From NCBI GenBank assembly GCA_905214465.1, contig CAJMMD010000011.1, forward strand, positions 11,000 through 74,999: DNA of 64,000 bases, read 5' to 3'. Position 1 is the first letter of the stretch. Every line of letters starts with the position of its first letter. A program made the position numbers and the translations under genes. Below the pieces are notes generated by a model that did not search any database, was not told the origin of the DNA, and saw nothing but the letters and a program-made list of their open reading frames with translations. Source of the DNA: an uncultured bacterium (GTDB lineage: Bacteria > Actinomycetota > Coriobacteriia > Coriobacteriales > Coriobacteriaceae). Below, in pieces: positions 15,468 to 23,565 of the stretch.

Positions 15468-16577
15468 TCATTCAAGCAAGTGTTTCATGGCGAGATTTGA
15501 TGAGCCATTTTCCAGTTCGTTATGATTGACATGCTGGAAATGGCTGTTTATGTCATTCGGAAGCTCGTAGATGTCTCCATAACGACTCCATAGGAACAGG
15601 TCAGGGTTATTTGGCTCCTCGAGCTCTGCACCTTCAAATGGTACCGTCCTAGTGGGGAAGAGATCTGCGATGGGATAGACCCATTGCTTTTGCTTTCCGT
15701 CATCCAAGTTATCGATAGCCCACATGACGGCCTTTGCGTACTGCTTTTCACATATGAGGCCCGCTGCTCTAGACTTCTCTAGGCAACGATCGTAATGCTT
15801 TTGGATTAGGTTATTATTTTCGCCCGAGTAATAAGGATCGTCTTCCCAAAATGACAATTCGTTGTCGGAGTTCATATCCTCCACCATTTGCGCGCGAAGT
15901 ATTCGCTGCTCCTCGGCGTATTTGTTTTCCGTTGATGGTGCCCAGTCGTAAATGAACAAATCGAGGAAGCAGGGTATGTTTTCTTCGTTGTAGAGAAATC
16001 TGACTTGGCGACAATGGACGAAACGGTCGTAAACAATTGAAATCTTATATCGATTATCTTGTTGAACGACTTCACTCAGTTTTTCTAAATCATCACGCAT
16101 TATGCCGAGATCCGTATCATCGTCCCAAGGAATAAACCCTTGGTGCCTTATTGCACCGATTAGTGTTCCGAAGTTAATCCAATACTTAATGTCGTTTTCT
16201 TTGCAGAGGACATCAAATTCCCCCAATAGCTTTCCACACCCAAGCTGTAAAAGCCTCAAGCCTCCAGTTGCCTTGGGCAACTCTCTAAAGAACCGCTCTT
16301 TTGCTTCCTGAATGTTTTCCCCCGGATTTCTGAACTCTTCCCATGCAAACATTTTCATATGTTTGTCATGAGCATTGAGATTGAGTGCAAGAGATTCGAT
16401 CATTGGAATTGTCATATTGTCGAACTTGTAGTTGATGTTCATGTTGATGCCGTTGTCTGCGACTTCAATGCGATGATAAATTCGTTCTAGCTCTTCATGC
16501 AGCCTGTTTATATCGTCATGCATGGCGTGAAGCGACCTAGATGATGCTGGTAGAAGTTGTTTGATTTTGTTGAGCAT
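15468..16577 (-). CDS. LicD family phosphotransferase
   Basis: 369 residues. A predicted coiled-coil-like N-terminus (HDDINRLHEELERIYHRIEV) is followed by the LicD core: LLGEFDVLCKENDIKYWINF, GTLIGAIRHQGFIPWDDDTD and later CFLDLFIYDWAPS. LicD proteins have a nucleotidyltransferase-like fold and move a phospho-group, such as phosphocholine or glycerol/ribitol phosphate, from its CDP form to a sugar of the surface polymer. Convergence with a TagD-like CDP-glycerol synthase makes glycerol phosphate the most likely cargo; phosphocholine is the alternative but no LicA/LicC homologue is visible. AT-rich relative to the glf gene beyond it. Confidence 0.85.
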   Translation of the reverse strand: MLNKIKQLLPASSRSLHAMHDDINRLHEELERIYHRIEVADNGINMNINYKFDNMTIPMIESLALNLNAHDKHMKMFAWEEFRNPGENIQEAKERFFRELPKATGGLRLLQLGCGKLLGEFDVLCKENDIKYWINFGTLIGAIRHQGFIPWDDDTDLGIMRDDLEKLSEVVQQDNRYKISIVYDRFVHCRQVRFLYNEENIPCFLDLFIYDWAPSTENKYAEEQRILRAQMVEDMNSDNELSFWEDDPYYSGENNNLIQKHYDRCLEKSRAAGLICEKQYAKAVMWAIDNLDDGKQKQWVYPIADLFPTRTVPFEGAELEEPNNPDLFLWSRYGDIYELPNDINSHFQHVNHNELENGSSNLAMKHLLE

Positions 16578-16728
16578 TCAATACTTCTTTCTATTTATTT
16601 AGCATTACAAGCAATCAAATCCATTCTTTTGCAAATTCTAGTTGGTTAAGAATGAATGACTGGAATGATTGCTTTAAACATCATTTATATTTTATCAATT
16701 TGAGGCGATTGTACATTTTACCCTTGGA

Positions 16729-16767
16729 AATAGACCGGCGGAAGCGTAACCACTTCGCCGGTCTATT
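16729..16767 (-). terminator. terminator of glf copy 1
   Basis: Inverted repeat 16729-16744 with 16753-16767 (AATAGACCGGCG...CGCCGGTCTATT, one bulged G) 36 bases beyond the glf stop. The minus-strand 3' arm ends in TATTT. Confidence 0.75.
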
Positions 16768-16802
16768 GATTCATTTAGTAGGGGCTGTGAATCGCTCGTC
16801 TC

Positions 16803-17927
16803 TTATGCCTCAGTCGGCTCCACGCCCAGCTCGTTGCGGACGAGCTGGAAGGCGGCGGCGATGGCCTTGTCCATGTCGTAGTACTTGTAGCCGCCCAGGC
16901 GACCGGCGAAGACCACATCGCCCTCCTGTGCCGCCAGCTCCTCGTACTGCCTGTAGAGGGCCTCGTTCCTGGCGTCGTTGATGGGGTAGTAGGGCTCGTC
17001 GCCGGGCTTCCAGTCCGCCGGGTACTCGCGCGTGATGACGGTCTTCTCCTGCGTGCCGAACTCGAAGTGCTTGTGTTCGATGACGCGCGTGTAGGGGACC
17101 TCGCGCTCGGTGTAGTTGACCACGGCCACGCCCTGGTGGTCGGCCTCGTCGAGCGTCTCGGTCTCGAAGCGCAGGCTGCGGTACTCGAGCGTGCCCAGCT
17201 TGAAGTCGTAGAACGCGTCGATGGGGCCGCAGTAGATCGTCCTGGCGGCGATATCGGGCTCGGCGGCGGCCAGCTCCTTGTACTCCACGCCGCAGCGCAC
17301 CTCGATGCCCTCGAGCATGTTGGCGACCATCTTGGTGTAGCCGCCCACGGGGATGCCCTGGTAGCGGTCGTTGAAGTAGTTGTTGTCGTAGGTGAAGCGG
17401 CAGGGGAGGCGCTTGATGATGCTCGCGGGCAGGTCGCGGCAGTCGCGGCCCCATTGCTTCTCGGTGTAGCCCTTCACGAGCGTCTCGAAGATGTCGCGGC
17501 CGACGAGCGACAGCGCCTGCTCCTCGAGGTTCTGCGGCTCTCCGATGTTCTCGGCGGCCACCTGCTCGGCGATCTTTGCGCGGGCGTCTGCCGGCGTGAC
17601 GACGCCCGGCCACATCTTGGCGAAGGTGTTCATGTTGAAGGGCATGTTGTACATGTTGCCGCGGAAGTTGGCGACCGGCGAGTTGACGTAGTTGTTGAAC
17701 TCGGCGAAGCGGTTGACGTAGTCCCAGACGTCCTTCATGGAGGTGTGGAAGATGTGCGCGCCGTAGCGGTGGACCTGGATGCCCTCGACGTCCTCGGTGT
17801 AGACGTTGCCGGCGATGTGGTCGCGGCGGTCGATGACCAGGACCGACTTGCCGGCGCGCCTGGCGGCGTTGGCGAATACGGCGCCCGAGAGGCCGGCACC
17901 GACGACGAGGTAATCGTACTGGGACAT
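16803..17927 (-). CDS. glf: UDP-galactopyranose mutase, copy 1
   Basis: 374 residues. The N-terminal FAD-binding motif VVGAGLSGAVFANAARRAGK (GxGxxG) and RDHIAGNVYTEDVEGIQVHRYGAHIFHTS are diagnostic of Glf; the conserved GYTEKQWGRD and VNYTERE segments are present, as is the full-length C-terminus. The enzyme converts UDP-galactopyranose to UDP-galactofuranose in the cytoplasm, so the surface polymer probably contains galactofuranose. It differs from copy 2 by one residue near position 23 (Arg here, Lys there). High GC, unlike the AT-rich LicD gene on one side and the island on the other. Confidence 0.97.
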   Translation of the reverse strand: MSQYDYLVVGAGLSGAVFANAARRAGKSVLVIDRRDHIAGNVYTEDVEGIQVHRYGAHIFHTSMKDVWDYVNRFAEFNNYVNSPVANFRGNMYNMPFNMNTFAKMWPGVVTPADARAKIAEQVAAENIGEPQNLEEQALSLVGRDIFETLVKGYTEKQWGRDCRDLPASIIKRLPCRFTYDNNYFNDRYQGIPVGGYTKMVANMLEGIEVRCGVEYKELAAAEPDIAARTIYCGPIDAFYDFKLGTLEYRSLRFETETLDEADHQGVAVVNYTEREVPYTRVIEHKHFEFGTQEKTVITREYPADWKPGDEPYYPINDARNEALYRQYEELAAQEGDVVFAGRLGGYKYYDMDKAIAAAFQLVRNELGVEPTEA

Positions 17928-17931
17928 GGAT
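16807..17931. repeat. long direct repeat, copy 1 (glf)
   Basis: 1125 bases matching 22281-23405 at a constant offset of 5474. By eye only four substitutions are seen, at 17860, 17874, 17877 and 17886, all within 27 bases near the gene start. Identity stops sharply at both ends, just at the gene boundaries. Confidence 0.93.
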
Positions 17932-18674
17932 ATGCTCCTTTTGATTTTATTTGGGAAGGATTATGGACCAAGCGCAGATGATTGAGTTGTGCTGAAAATT
18001 TATTCATTTTGCTATTACAGCAGATGAGGGTGGCTTTATTCAGTAGGGCTATGGTATCTGCCTCGATTATCAACTTCATTCGAACGTTTCCCACATTCAT
18101 CCTTGCATGCACGGATGAATGTGGGGATCCGATAACCTGAGGGCCGGACGAATCTGCTTTGGATTATTGGATTACGGTATGTCCGGGTAAAGGAAAGGAT
18201 GGTGATGGGGGCTGGTCTCTAGGGCCGCGCGAGGCGCCTTGGAATAGGAGTGAGCCGTGATTGAGGGGATGCTGGATTGGGCCTCATCATGCGGGTAGAT
18301 CGCGCGGGTGTTGTGCCGCTACGTTTGTTGTTTGCGTTGAGCAGCGAGTTGGCTTTACTCTCGCTTGTTCGGATACCTAAGCTTAGGAGCTTTGCGAAAG
18401 TCGAGCGCTATGCCGTCGAACTCTATGTTAATTCGTGATAGGGGCCATGCGTCTGTGGCGCGTATAGTGGCTACCTAAGCTGCCGTCGTATCATGCCGGC
18501 GACGATGGGGGTCTCTCGGAATAGTCTAGTGGAGAATTATAGATAAGATTGATTGTCGTTGACGGTCTTGACGCGGTAGAAATGGCGGCCTAGATTCGCA
18601 TTATCGTAGGGTATAGGAGTCCCTAACGGTGAGTTTTGTATCGCTGTCAGCTAAATGTCGAGGGAAGGATTGAT
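17928..18674. other. long non-coding stretch before the RloC-like gene
   Basis: About 750 bases without a supportable gene, stop-rich in all frames. It lies between the start of glf copy 1 and the plus-strand AAA gene, so both promoters must lie here. It includes a 13-base-arm hairpin (18090-18125). No tRNA, repeat array or gene fragment was recognised; it may be eroded sequence from the insertion of the island. Confidence 0.6.
18090..18125. repeat. hairpin with 13-base perfect arms
   Basis: Arms 18090-18102 (CCCACATTCATCC) and 18113-18125 pair perfectly around a 10-base loop. It is about 160 bases upstream of glf copy 1, with no complete gene ending next to it and no T-run, so it is either a relict terminator or a structured leader. 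Confidence 0.6.
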
Positions 18675-20654
18675 ATGTCTAAAATACTTACGGGTAAAGA
18701 TTTTCGGGTCAATCATCTTGATTTGTCTAGGGTGACAATTGACTTTGGAAAGTCCCAGATTATTTGGGCACCCAATGGAGTGGGAAAAACATCGCTCTAC
18801 AATGCTCTTCAACAGGGGCAGCTTGACTCGGCATCCTTCACGGAGTTCAATAATAACAGGGGTGAATTTGTTAAGAGTGCAAAGGATACCCTGCGGATAG
18901 GTGCTCATGTTCAGCAGCTGGATGAGCTTCAGGAGCGTAGGAAACATCTTCTCGACGATTGTGATATGCAAAGAAATCTCAAGGATGTTGGCCTGACGGC
19001 TGCACGTCAGATTAAGGAGACCTTTCCTTCGTATCCCAACTGCAAAAAGGAGCATGCGGAGAATTTGAAAGACTTCTCTGCTGATTCAGCTAAGCAATTG
19101 TGCGATGCTATCCCGGAAGATGATGCGAAGTTCTTCGTGAGCCATTGGCGTGGGTTGTCTACGGCTGAATCAATTAAAGAAGATATCGAATCGCTAAAAA
19201 CCCGTATGCTGGATGATATTTCGAATCAACTTTTAAATTGGATTGAGGAGGATGCTACCGTTTGTCCTATTTGTGGCTCAGAAAACACCGAACCCATTGC
19301 GAAGCTCATAAAGTCGAGAATGACTGCGTTGACAAATAAGGAAAGCGAGCTCCTATCCGATTATTCAAAAGCCCATCCCAATAAAAATGCGGAAGAGATT
19401 CAAGAGGGCTTGCGAACACTTCGCGATGCGGCGGCAATCAAAGGTGTGGACGAAAAGGCAGTTTTCTGTTTTGCTATCTGCGGCGGGCGAATGCAAGCCG
19501 CTGAGCAGCTAAAAGCTGCTAAGGAAAAGCTCTCAATAATAGATGGAGAAATCTCAAATCTCATAGAAACGAAGAAACGCTTCTATGAGAATATCCGTAA
19601 ACGGGAAACTGAAATAACCAATTTACTCAAAGTTAAGTTTGGAATTGAGCAGGGCAGTATTGTTTTTGATGACAGCACTGAAGAGCTGGTTGTAAAACTG
19701 CCACGACAACTTGATAGCTTTAGCACCGGCGAGGTCGACTTAATGGTAGCTCTTGTGAGCATCAATGAGTTCTGGGCGAGTGATTCTGATGTACTGGTGC
19801 TTGATGATCCAATCACAAGTTTTGATTTAGCAAATCAATACACAATTCTGTTCGACTTAATTCGCATGGTTCGCGAGACCAATTCTGACGGCTTTCGAAA
19901 ATCCGTCGTCATTCTAACTCACAATACCAATTGCATTAACATCGCACAGTCTCAGTGCCCGGTGCTTTTTAACTATTATTCGCTTGATAGGTGGGAGGAT
20001 GGGCTTAGGCTCAATCCCATTAAATTGAATGAAGACGTTGTTCATCGCTATCTTTGCCAGGTCGCCATTATGAGTTCGGCCAAAGGGAAGGCTGATGAGA
20101 TCGTCAGCTGCAGTACAATTCCTCTGTCATCGAAGAGAGCATATATCGAAGCAGTCTCAAGCCGTGAGCAGGGCGAGGGTAATCTTCACTCTATATTTCA
20201 TTACGACGGACCCAGTGGAAATATCGCCTATAACAATAGTCAATTAAGCAACGACGGGCTGGCTGACCTTATCGACCATACTGATGCATGCTCCCTTATT
20301 GAAAAAGACGATTTCGTTGAAACTTGCCTCGATAAGGAACTTGTTCTTATTGCACTTAGGGTTTGGGTCGAAAAGCAGTTCTATATTAATATGAAGGGCG
20401 ATTCGGCCTACTTCCAAACAACCAGAGGAAATACAATATCCAAGAAAATCGATTATATATTTCCTAAAAACGGTAAGACCAAATGGAATGGACCAGCGGG
20501 TGTGACGAGATCGTACCTCATGGGAAAGAAGGTAATGCTAAATCAGGCATCGCATGAGAATGCGCAGTCCGTTCCTTTTGAGTATGCGCTTGGGCTTTCC
20601 GCCTATGAGATACAAAAGACGATCGACGACATCAAGGATCATTTTAAAGCATAG
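18675..20654 (+). CDS. AAA_13 family ATPase, RloC/PrrC-like candidate anticodon nuclease
   Basis: 659 residues from ATG 18675, with GGAAGGA five bases upstream. Order of motifs: Walker A APNGVGKTS (32-40); helical region with CPICGSE (Cys197, Cys200) flanked by predicted coiled coil, like a zinc hook; ABC-type signature FSTGEVDL (about 349-356); Walker B VLVLDDPITSFD (373-384); H-loop ILTHN (His416). The C-terminal 230 residues include LRVWVE (Arg562, Glu566) and LNQASH (His627). PrrC and RloC use an Arg-x3-Glu plus His triad for tRNA anticodon cleavage, controlled by the ATPase domain. Seen: motifs. Known: the AAA_13 family includes PrrC. Inferred: nuclease and defence role. It lies alone on the island, with AT-rich codon use; no restriction-modification genes adjoin. 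It could instead be another SMC-like AAA_13 protein. Confidence 0.68.
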   Translation: MSKILTGKDFRVNHLDLSRVTIDFGKSQIIWAPNGVGKTSLYNALQQGQLDSASFTEFNNNRGEFVKSAKDTLRIGAHVQQLDELQERRKHLLDDCDMQRNLKDVGLTAARQIKETFPSYPNCKKEHAENLKDFSADSAKQLCDAIPEDDAKFFVSHWRGLSTAESIKEDIESLKTRMLDDISNQLLNWIEEDATVCPICGSENTEPIAKLIKSRMTALTNKESELLSDYSKAHPNKNAEEIQEGLRTLRDAAAIKGVDEKAVFCFAICGGRMQAAEQLKAAKEKLSIIDGEISNLIETKKRFYENIRKRETEITNLLKVKFGIEQGSIVFDDSTEELVVKLPRQLDSFSTGEVDLMVALVSINEFWASDSDVLVLDDPITSFDLANQYTILFDLIRMVRETNSDGFRKSVVILTHNTNCINIAQSQCPVLFNYYSLDRWEDGLRLNPIKLNEDVVHRYLCQVAIMSSAKGKADEIVSCSTIPLSSKRAYIEAVSSREQGEGNLHSIFHYDGPSGNIAYNNSQLSNDGLADLIDHTDACSLIEKDDFVETCLDKELVLIALRVWVEKQFYINMKGDSAYFQTTRGNTISKKIDYIFPKNGKTKWNGPAGVTRSYLMGKKVMLNQASHENAQSVPFEYALGLSAYEIQKTIDDIKDHFKA

Positions 20655-21008
20655 GTTTATGTCCTATCATGGTTGGACTACATGCGGAGCGGCATGAAAG
20701 GATTGCTGTAAGCCTCACGTTTCATCTGTTCCGGCTAGCCAGCTACGGGGGATTTTGACTCATAACTGCTACGGGCACGTGTGCTGCGGCCGCAGTCTTT
20801 TTGTTGAGCCGATAACGCGAGTTGTGGGTAAGGGCTGAATTTGTTCTGGCTGTAAAGTAATTTGATTGCGGTCCACCATGGCTCTTTGTCCTCTATATCG
20901 CTTTATCAGTATCTTGGTATGATGTGTGGCATGCTGTCGAGCATTGTGCAATTCTATTGTTGCTATTTGGTGCCAGGTGGGCGCTCGTTCATTTTCTAGG
21001 AGCTGATT
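20655..21008. other. gap between the two island ATPase genes
   Basis: 354 bases with no supportable ORF, RNA or repeat. The length implies that the downstream ATPase has its own promoter rather than being coupled to the RloC-like gene. TATGAT near 20917 is a possible -10 without a convincing -35. Confidence 0.55.
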
Positions 21009-22190
21009 ATGATTGACTATCGCAATCCATATACCCCCGGTGCCGGCGCGATGCCTAAATACCTTGCCGGACGCGATGATATTCTTGAATCAGCTTCTCT
21101 TCAGCTCAAGGCTCTTGCAGCAAACTATCAGAGCCGCTCTCTTGTCTTGTACGGTCTTAGGGGCGTCGGCAAAACGGTGTTGCTTAACTCAATCGAATCA
21201 ATAGCCGAGGAAGAAGGTATTCTTGTTCGTCATATAGAGGTCGAAGAGAAGAAGGGTTTGATTGCTCCTTTGGCTTCGGCTTGCTGTACACTATCGGCTT
21301 CGCTCAATAGAATTGAACTCGTTAAGAGTAAATTAGAGCAGATTAAGAACTTGTTTACATCGTTAACGTTATCTGTTGATGCGGGCGATGGCTCACTGTC
21401 TTTGGGCTTTAATGAAGAGGCTCTGGGGGAGGCTCTCGCCTCGTCTCATAATCTATCTGGTGATTTTACCGATGTGCTCGTCGTTCTGGGAAAATATGCT
21501 CAAGCTGCAGGATCTTCGATATTAATTGGAATTGACGAGTTGCAGTATGCCAGCAAAGAAGAACTTGAAGCCCTTGCATGCGCGCTTCATCGAGCGACTC
21601 AGCTTGGCCTTCCTGTTATGTTTGGCTGCGCCGGTTTGCCCAAGCTTCTAAAGATGTTGGGCGAAGCTAAGACTTATTCCGAGAGGCAGTTTAGCTTTGT
21701 AAAAGTCGACTCGCTTCCTCGTGATAAGGCGGTTGAGGCTATTGTCAGGCCAGCGTTAAAGCTTGACGTGCACTATTCCGACGAGGCGGTCAGTACCATT
21801 ATTGACTATACGGAGGGATACCCGTATTTCATCCAGGAGCTTTGTTCGACCATTTGGACTTCATCTGATTGTAAGTTCGTTTCTCTGGAAACCGTGCTCA
21901 ACTGCACCTCTATAACGGATGCGCGTCTTGACGAAGGTTTCTTTAGTGTTCGATATGATCGATGCACTCCAAGGCAAAAAGAGTTTCTGATTGCCATGGT
22001 GCGATGCGGCGAGCTTCCTTGTACGCTTGCGAATGTGGCTCATTATATGGGGAGAGACGTTTCATCTATTGGACCCCTGCGAGCTCAATTAATTAGCAAG
22101 GGCATGATTTACTCTGCTGCAAGGGGAGAGGTTGATTTTACCGTTCCTCAGTTTGATCGATACTTGAGGCGTACAGAAAGAATTGACTAG
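21009..22190 (+). CDS. AAA/STAND-like ATPase with C-terminal winged-helix-like region
   Basis: 393 residues. GRDDILES then VLYGLRGVGKTVLL (Walker A at 49-56), a second strand with ILIGIDELQYAS (Walker B, Asp176/Glu177), and LPVMFGCAGLP as sensor region place it with the AAA_16/archaeal-type ATPases of the STAND group. Residues about 250-310 (AVEAIVRPAL, YTEGYPYFIQEL) form the helical lid; residues about 320-393 (TPRQKEFLIAMVRCG..., LRAQLISKGMIY) look like a winged helix. No nuclease or repeat sensor domain is attached, so it may work with a partner or be a DNA-binding switch. AGGAGCTGATT precedes the ATG. Its function is not known; the island setting makes a defence or mobile-element role possible. 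Confidence 0.65.
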   Translation: MIDYRNPYTPGAGAMPKYLAGRDDILESASLQLKALAANYQSRSLVLYGLRGVGKTVLLNSIESIAEEEGILVRHIEVEEKKGLIAPLASACCTLSASLNRIELVKSKLEQIKNLFTSLTLSVDAGDGSLSLGFNEEALGEALASSHNLSGDFTDVLVVLGKYAQAAGSSILIGIDELQYASKEELEALACALHRATQLGLPVMFGCAGLPKLLKMLGEAKTYSERQFSFVKVDSLPRDKAVEAIVRPALKLDVHYSDEAVSTIIDYTEGYPYFIQELCSTIWTSSDCKFVSLETVLNCTSITDARLDEGFFSVRYDRCTPRQKEFLIAMVRCGELPCTLANVAHYMGRDVSSIGPLRAQLISKGMIYSAARGEVDFTVPQFDRYLRRTERID

Positions 22191-22200
22191 TCGATTAAGA

Positions 22201-22241
22201 AGGAGGCCCGCGCAGTAGCGAATGAACTGCGCGGGCCTCCT
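22201..22241. terminator. bidirectional terminator between island ATPase and glf copy 2
   Basis: Perfect 16-base GC-rich arms, 22201-22216 and 22226-22241, with a 9-base loop, followed on plus by GTTTGTTC. It lies between the convergent stops at 22190 and 22277. The matching position beside glf copy 1 has a different hairpin, so terminators were not part of the duplication. Confidence 0.88.
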
Positions 22242-22276
22242 GTTTGTTCGGGGTGGTTGTCTGAGTGTCCTCGCTC

Positions 22277-23401
22277 CTACGCCTCAGTCGGCTCCACGCC
22301 CAGCTCGTTGCGGACGAGCTGGAAGGCGGCGGCGATGGCCTTGTCCATGTCGTAGTACTTGTAGCCGCCCAGGCGACCGGCGAAGACCACATCGCCCTCC
22401 TGTGCCGCCAGCTCCTCGTACTGCCTGTAGAGGGCCTCGTTCCTGGCGTCGTTGATGGGGTAGTAGGGCTCGTCGCCGGGCTTCCAGTCCGCCGGGTACT
22501 CGCGCGTGATGACGGTCTTCTCCTGCGTGCCGAACTCGAAGTGCTTGTGTTCGATGACGCGCGTGTAGGGGACCTCGCGCTCGGTGTAGTTGACCACGGC
22601 CACGCCCTGGTGGTCGGCCTCGTCGAGCGTCTCGGTCTCGAAGCGCAGGCTGCGGTACTCGAGCGTGCCCAGCTTGAAGTCGTAGAACGCGTCGATGGGG
22701 CCGCAGTAGATCGTCCTGGCGGCGATATCGGGCTCGGCGGCGGCCAGCTCCTTGTACTCCACGCCGCAGCGCACCTCGATGCCCTCGAGCATGTTGGCGA
22801 CCATCTTGGTGTAGCCGCCCACGGGGATGCCCTGGTAGCGGTCGTTGAAGTAGTTGTTGTCGTAGGTGAAGCGGCAGGGGAGGCGCTTGATGATGCTCGC
22901 GGGCAGGTCGCGGCAGTCGCGGCCCCATTGCTTCTCGGTGTAGCCCTTCACGAGCGTCTCGAAGATGTCGCGGCCGACGAGCGACAGCGCCTGCTCCTCG
23001 AGGTTCTGCGGCTCTCCGATGTTCTCGGCGGCCACCTGCTCGGCGATCTTTGCGCGGGCGTCTGCCGGCGTGACGACGCCCGGCCACATCTTGGCGAAGG
23101 TGTTCATGTTGAAGGGCATGTTGTACATGTTGCCGCGGAAGTTGGCGACCGGCGAGTTGACGTAGTTGTTGAACTCGGCGAAGCGGTTGACGTAGTCCCA
23201 GACGTCCTTCATGGAGGTGTGGAAGATGTGCGCGCCGTAGCGGTGGACCTGGATGCCCTCGACGTCCTCGGTGTAGACGTTGCCGGCGATGTGGTCGCGG
23301 CGGTCGATGACCAGGACCGACTTGCCGGCGCGCTTGGCGGCGTTGGCAAAGACGGCGCCAGAGAGGCCGGCACCGACGACGAGGTAATCGTACTGGGACA
23401 T
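22277..23401 (-). CDS. glf: UDP-galactopyranose mutase, copy 2
   Basis: 374 residues, intact, with the same FAD-binding VVGAGLSGAVFANAAKRAGK and Glf signatures as copy 1 and only one residue different. It has its own upstream sequence: GGAGTTCATCC before the ATG on the minus strand, against GGAGCATATCC for copy 1, so each has a good ribosome site. Two full Glf proteins in one strain are redundant for UDP-galactofuranose supply; the near identity implies recent duplication or continuing gene conversion. It is followed by the bidirectional hairpin at 22201-22241. An antisense frame of 380 codons covers it but is a product of GC-rich codon bias. Confidence 0.97.
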   Translation of the reverse strand: MSQYDYLVVGAGLSGAVFANAAKRAGKSVLVIDRRDHIAGNVYTEDVEGIQVHRYGAHIFHTSMKDVWDYVNRFAEFNNYVNSPVANFRGNMYNMPFNMNTFAKMWPGVVTPADARAKIAEQVAAENIGEPQNLEEQALSLVGRDIFETLVKGYTEKQWGRDCRDLPASIIKRLPCRFTYDNNYFNDRYQGIPVGGYTKMVANMLEGIEVRCGVEYKELAAAEPDIAARTIYCGPIDAFYDFKLGTLEYRSLRFETETLDEADHQGVAVVNYTEREVPYTRVIEHKHFEFGTQEKTVITREYPADWKPGDEPYYPINDARNEALYRQYEELAAQEGDVVFAGRLGGYKYYDMDKAIAAAFQLVRNELGVEPTEA

Positions 23402-23405
23402 GGAT
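22281..23405. repeat. long direct repeat, copy 2 (glf)
   Basis: Partner of 16807-17931, same orientation, 1121 of 1125 positions identical by eye. Flanking sequence differs immediately outside. The two repeats bracket 4349 bases of unique DNA. Confidence 0.93.
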
Positions 23406-23565
23406 GAACTCCTTTGTATGTAATCAAACAGTTACTTAGGATTTGGGACAAATAAACCTGATAATTCTGTTCCAAGGATTAGTGTACCAGGCGTGTTGTA
23501 GGCTTTCTTTCAGTAGCTTCAGCTCATGTGCATAGCCCCGGTTTCTAGATGATTTAAAGAATCTG

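Noticed and set aside
17067..17981. 304-codon plus-strand frame opposite glf copy 1 (and the 380-codon frame at 22265-23407 opposite copy 2)
   Set aside because: It is Val/Asp/Gly/Leu-rich with no motif and mirrors glf codon bias; the glf genes on the minus strand are unmistakable.
22201..22241. Hairpin as the inverted terminal repeat of a transposon carrying the island
   Set aside because: Both arms lie together as a stem-loop between convergent stops and do not recur at the other island end, so it is a terminator.
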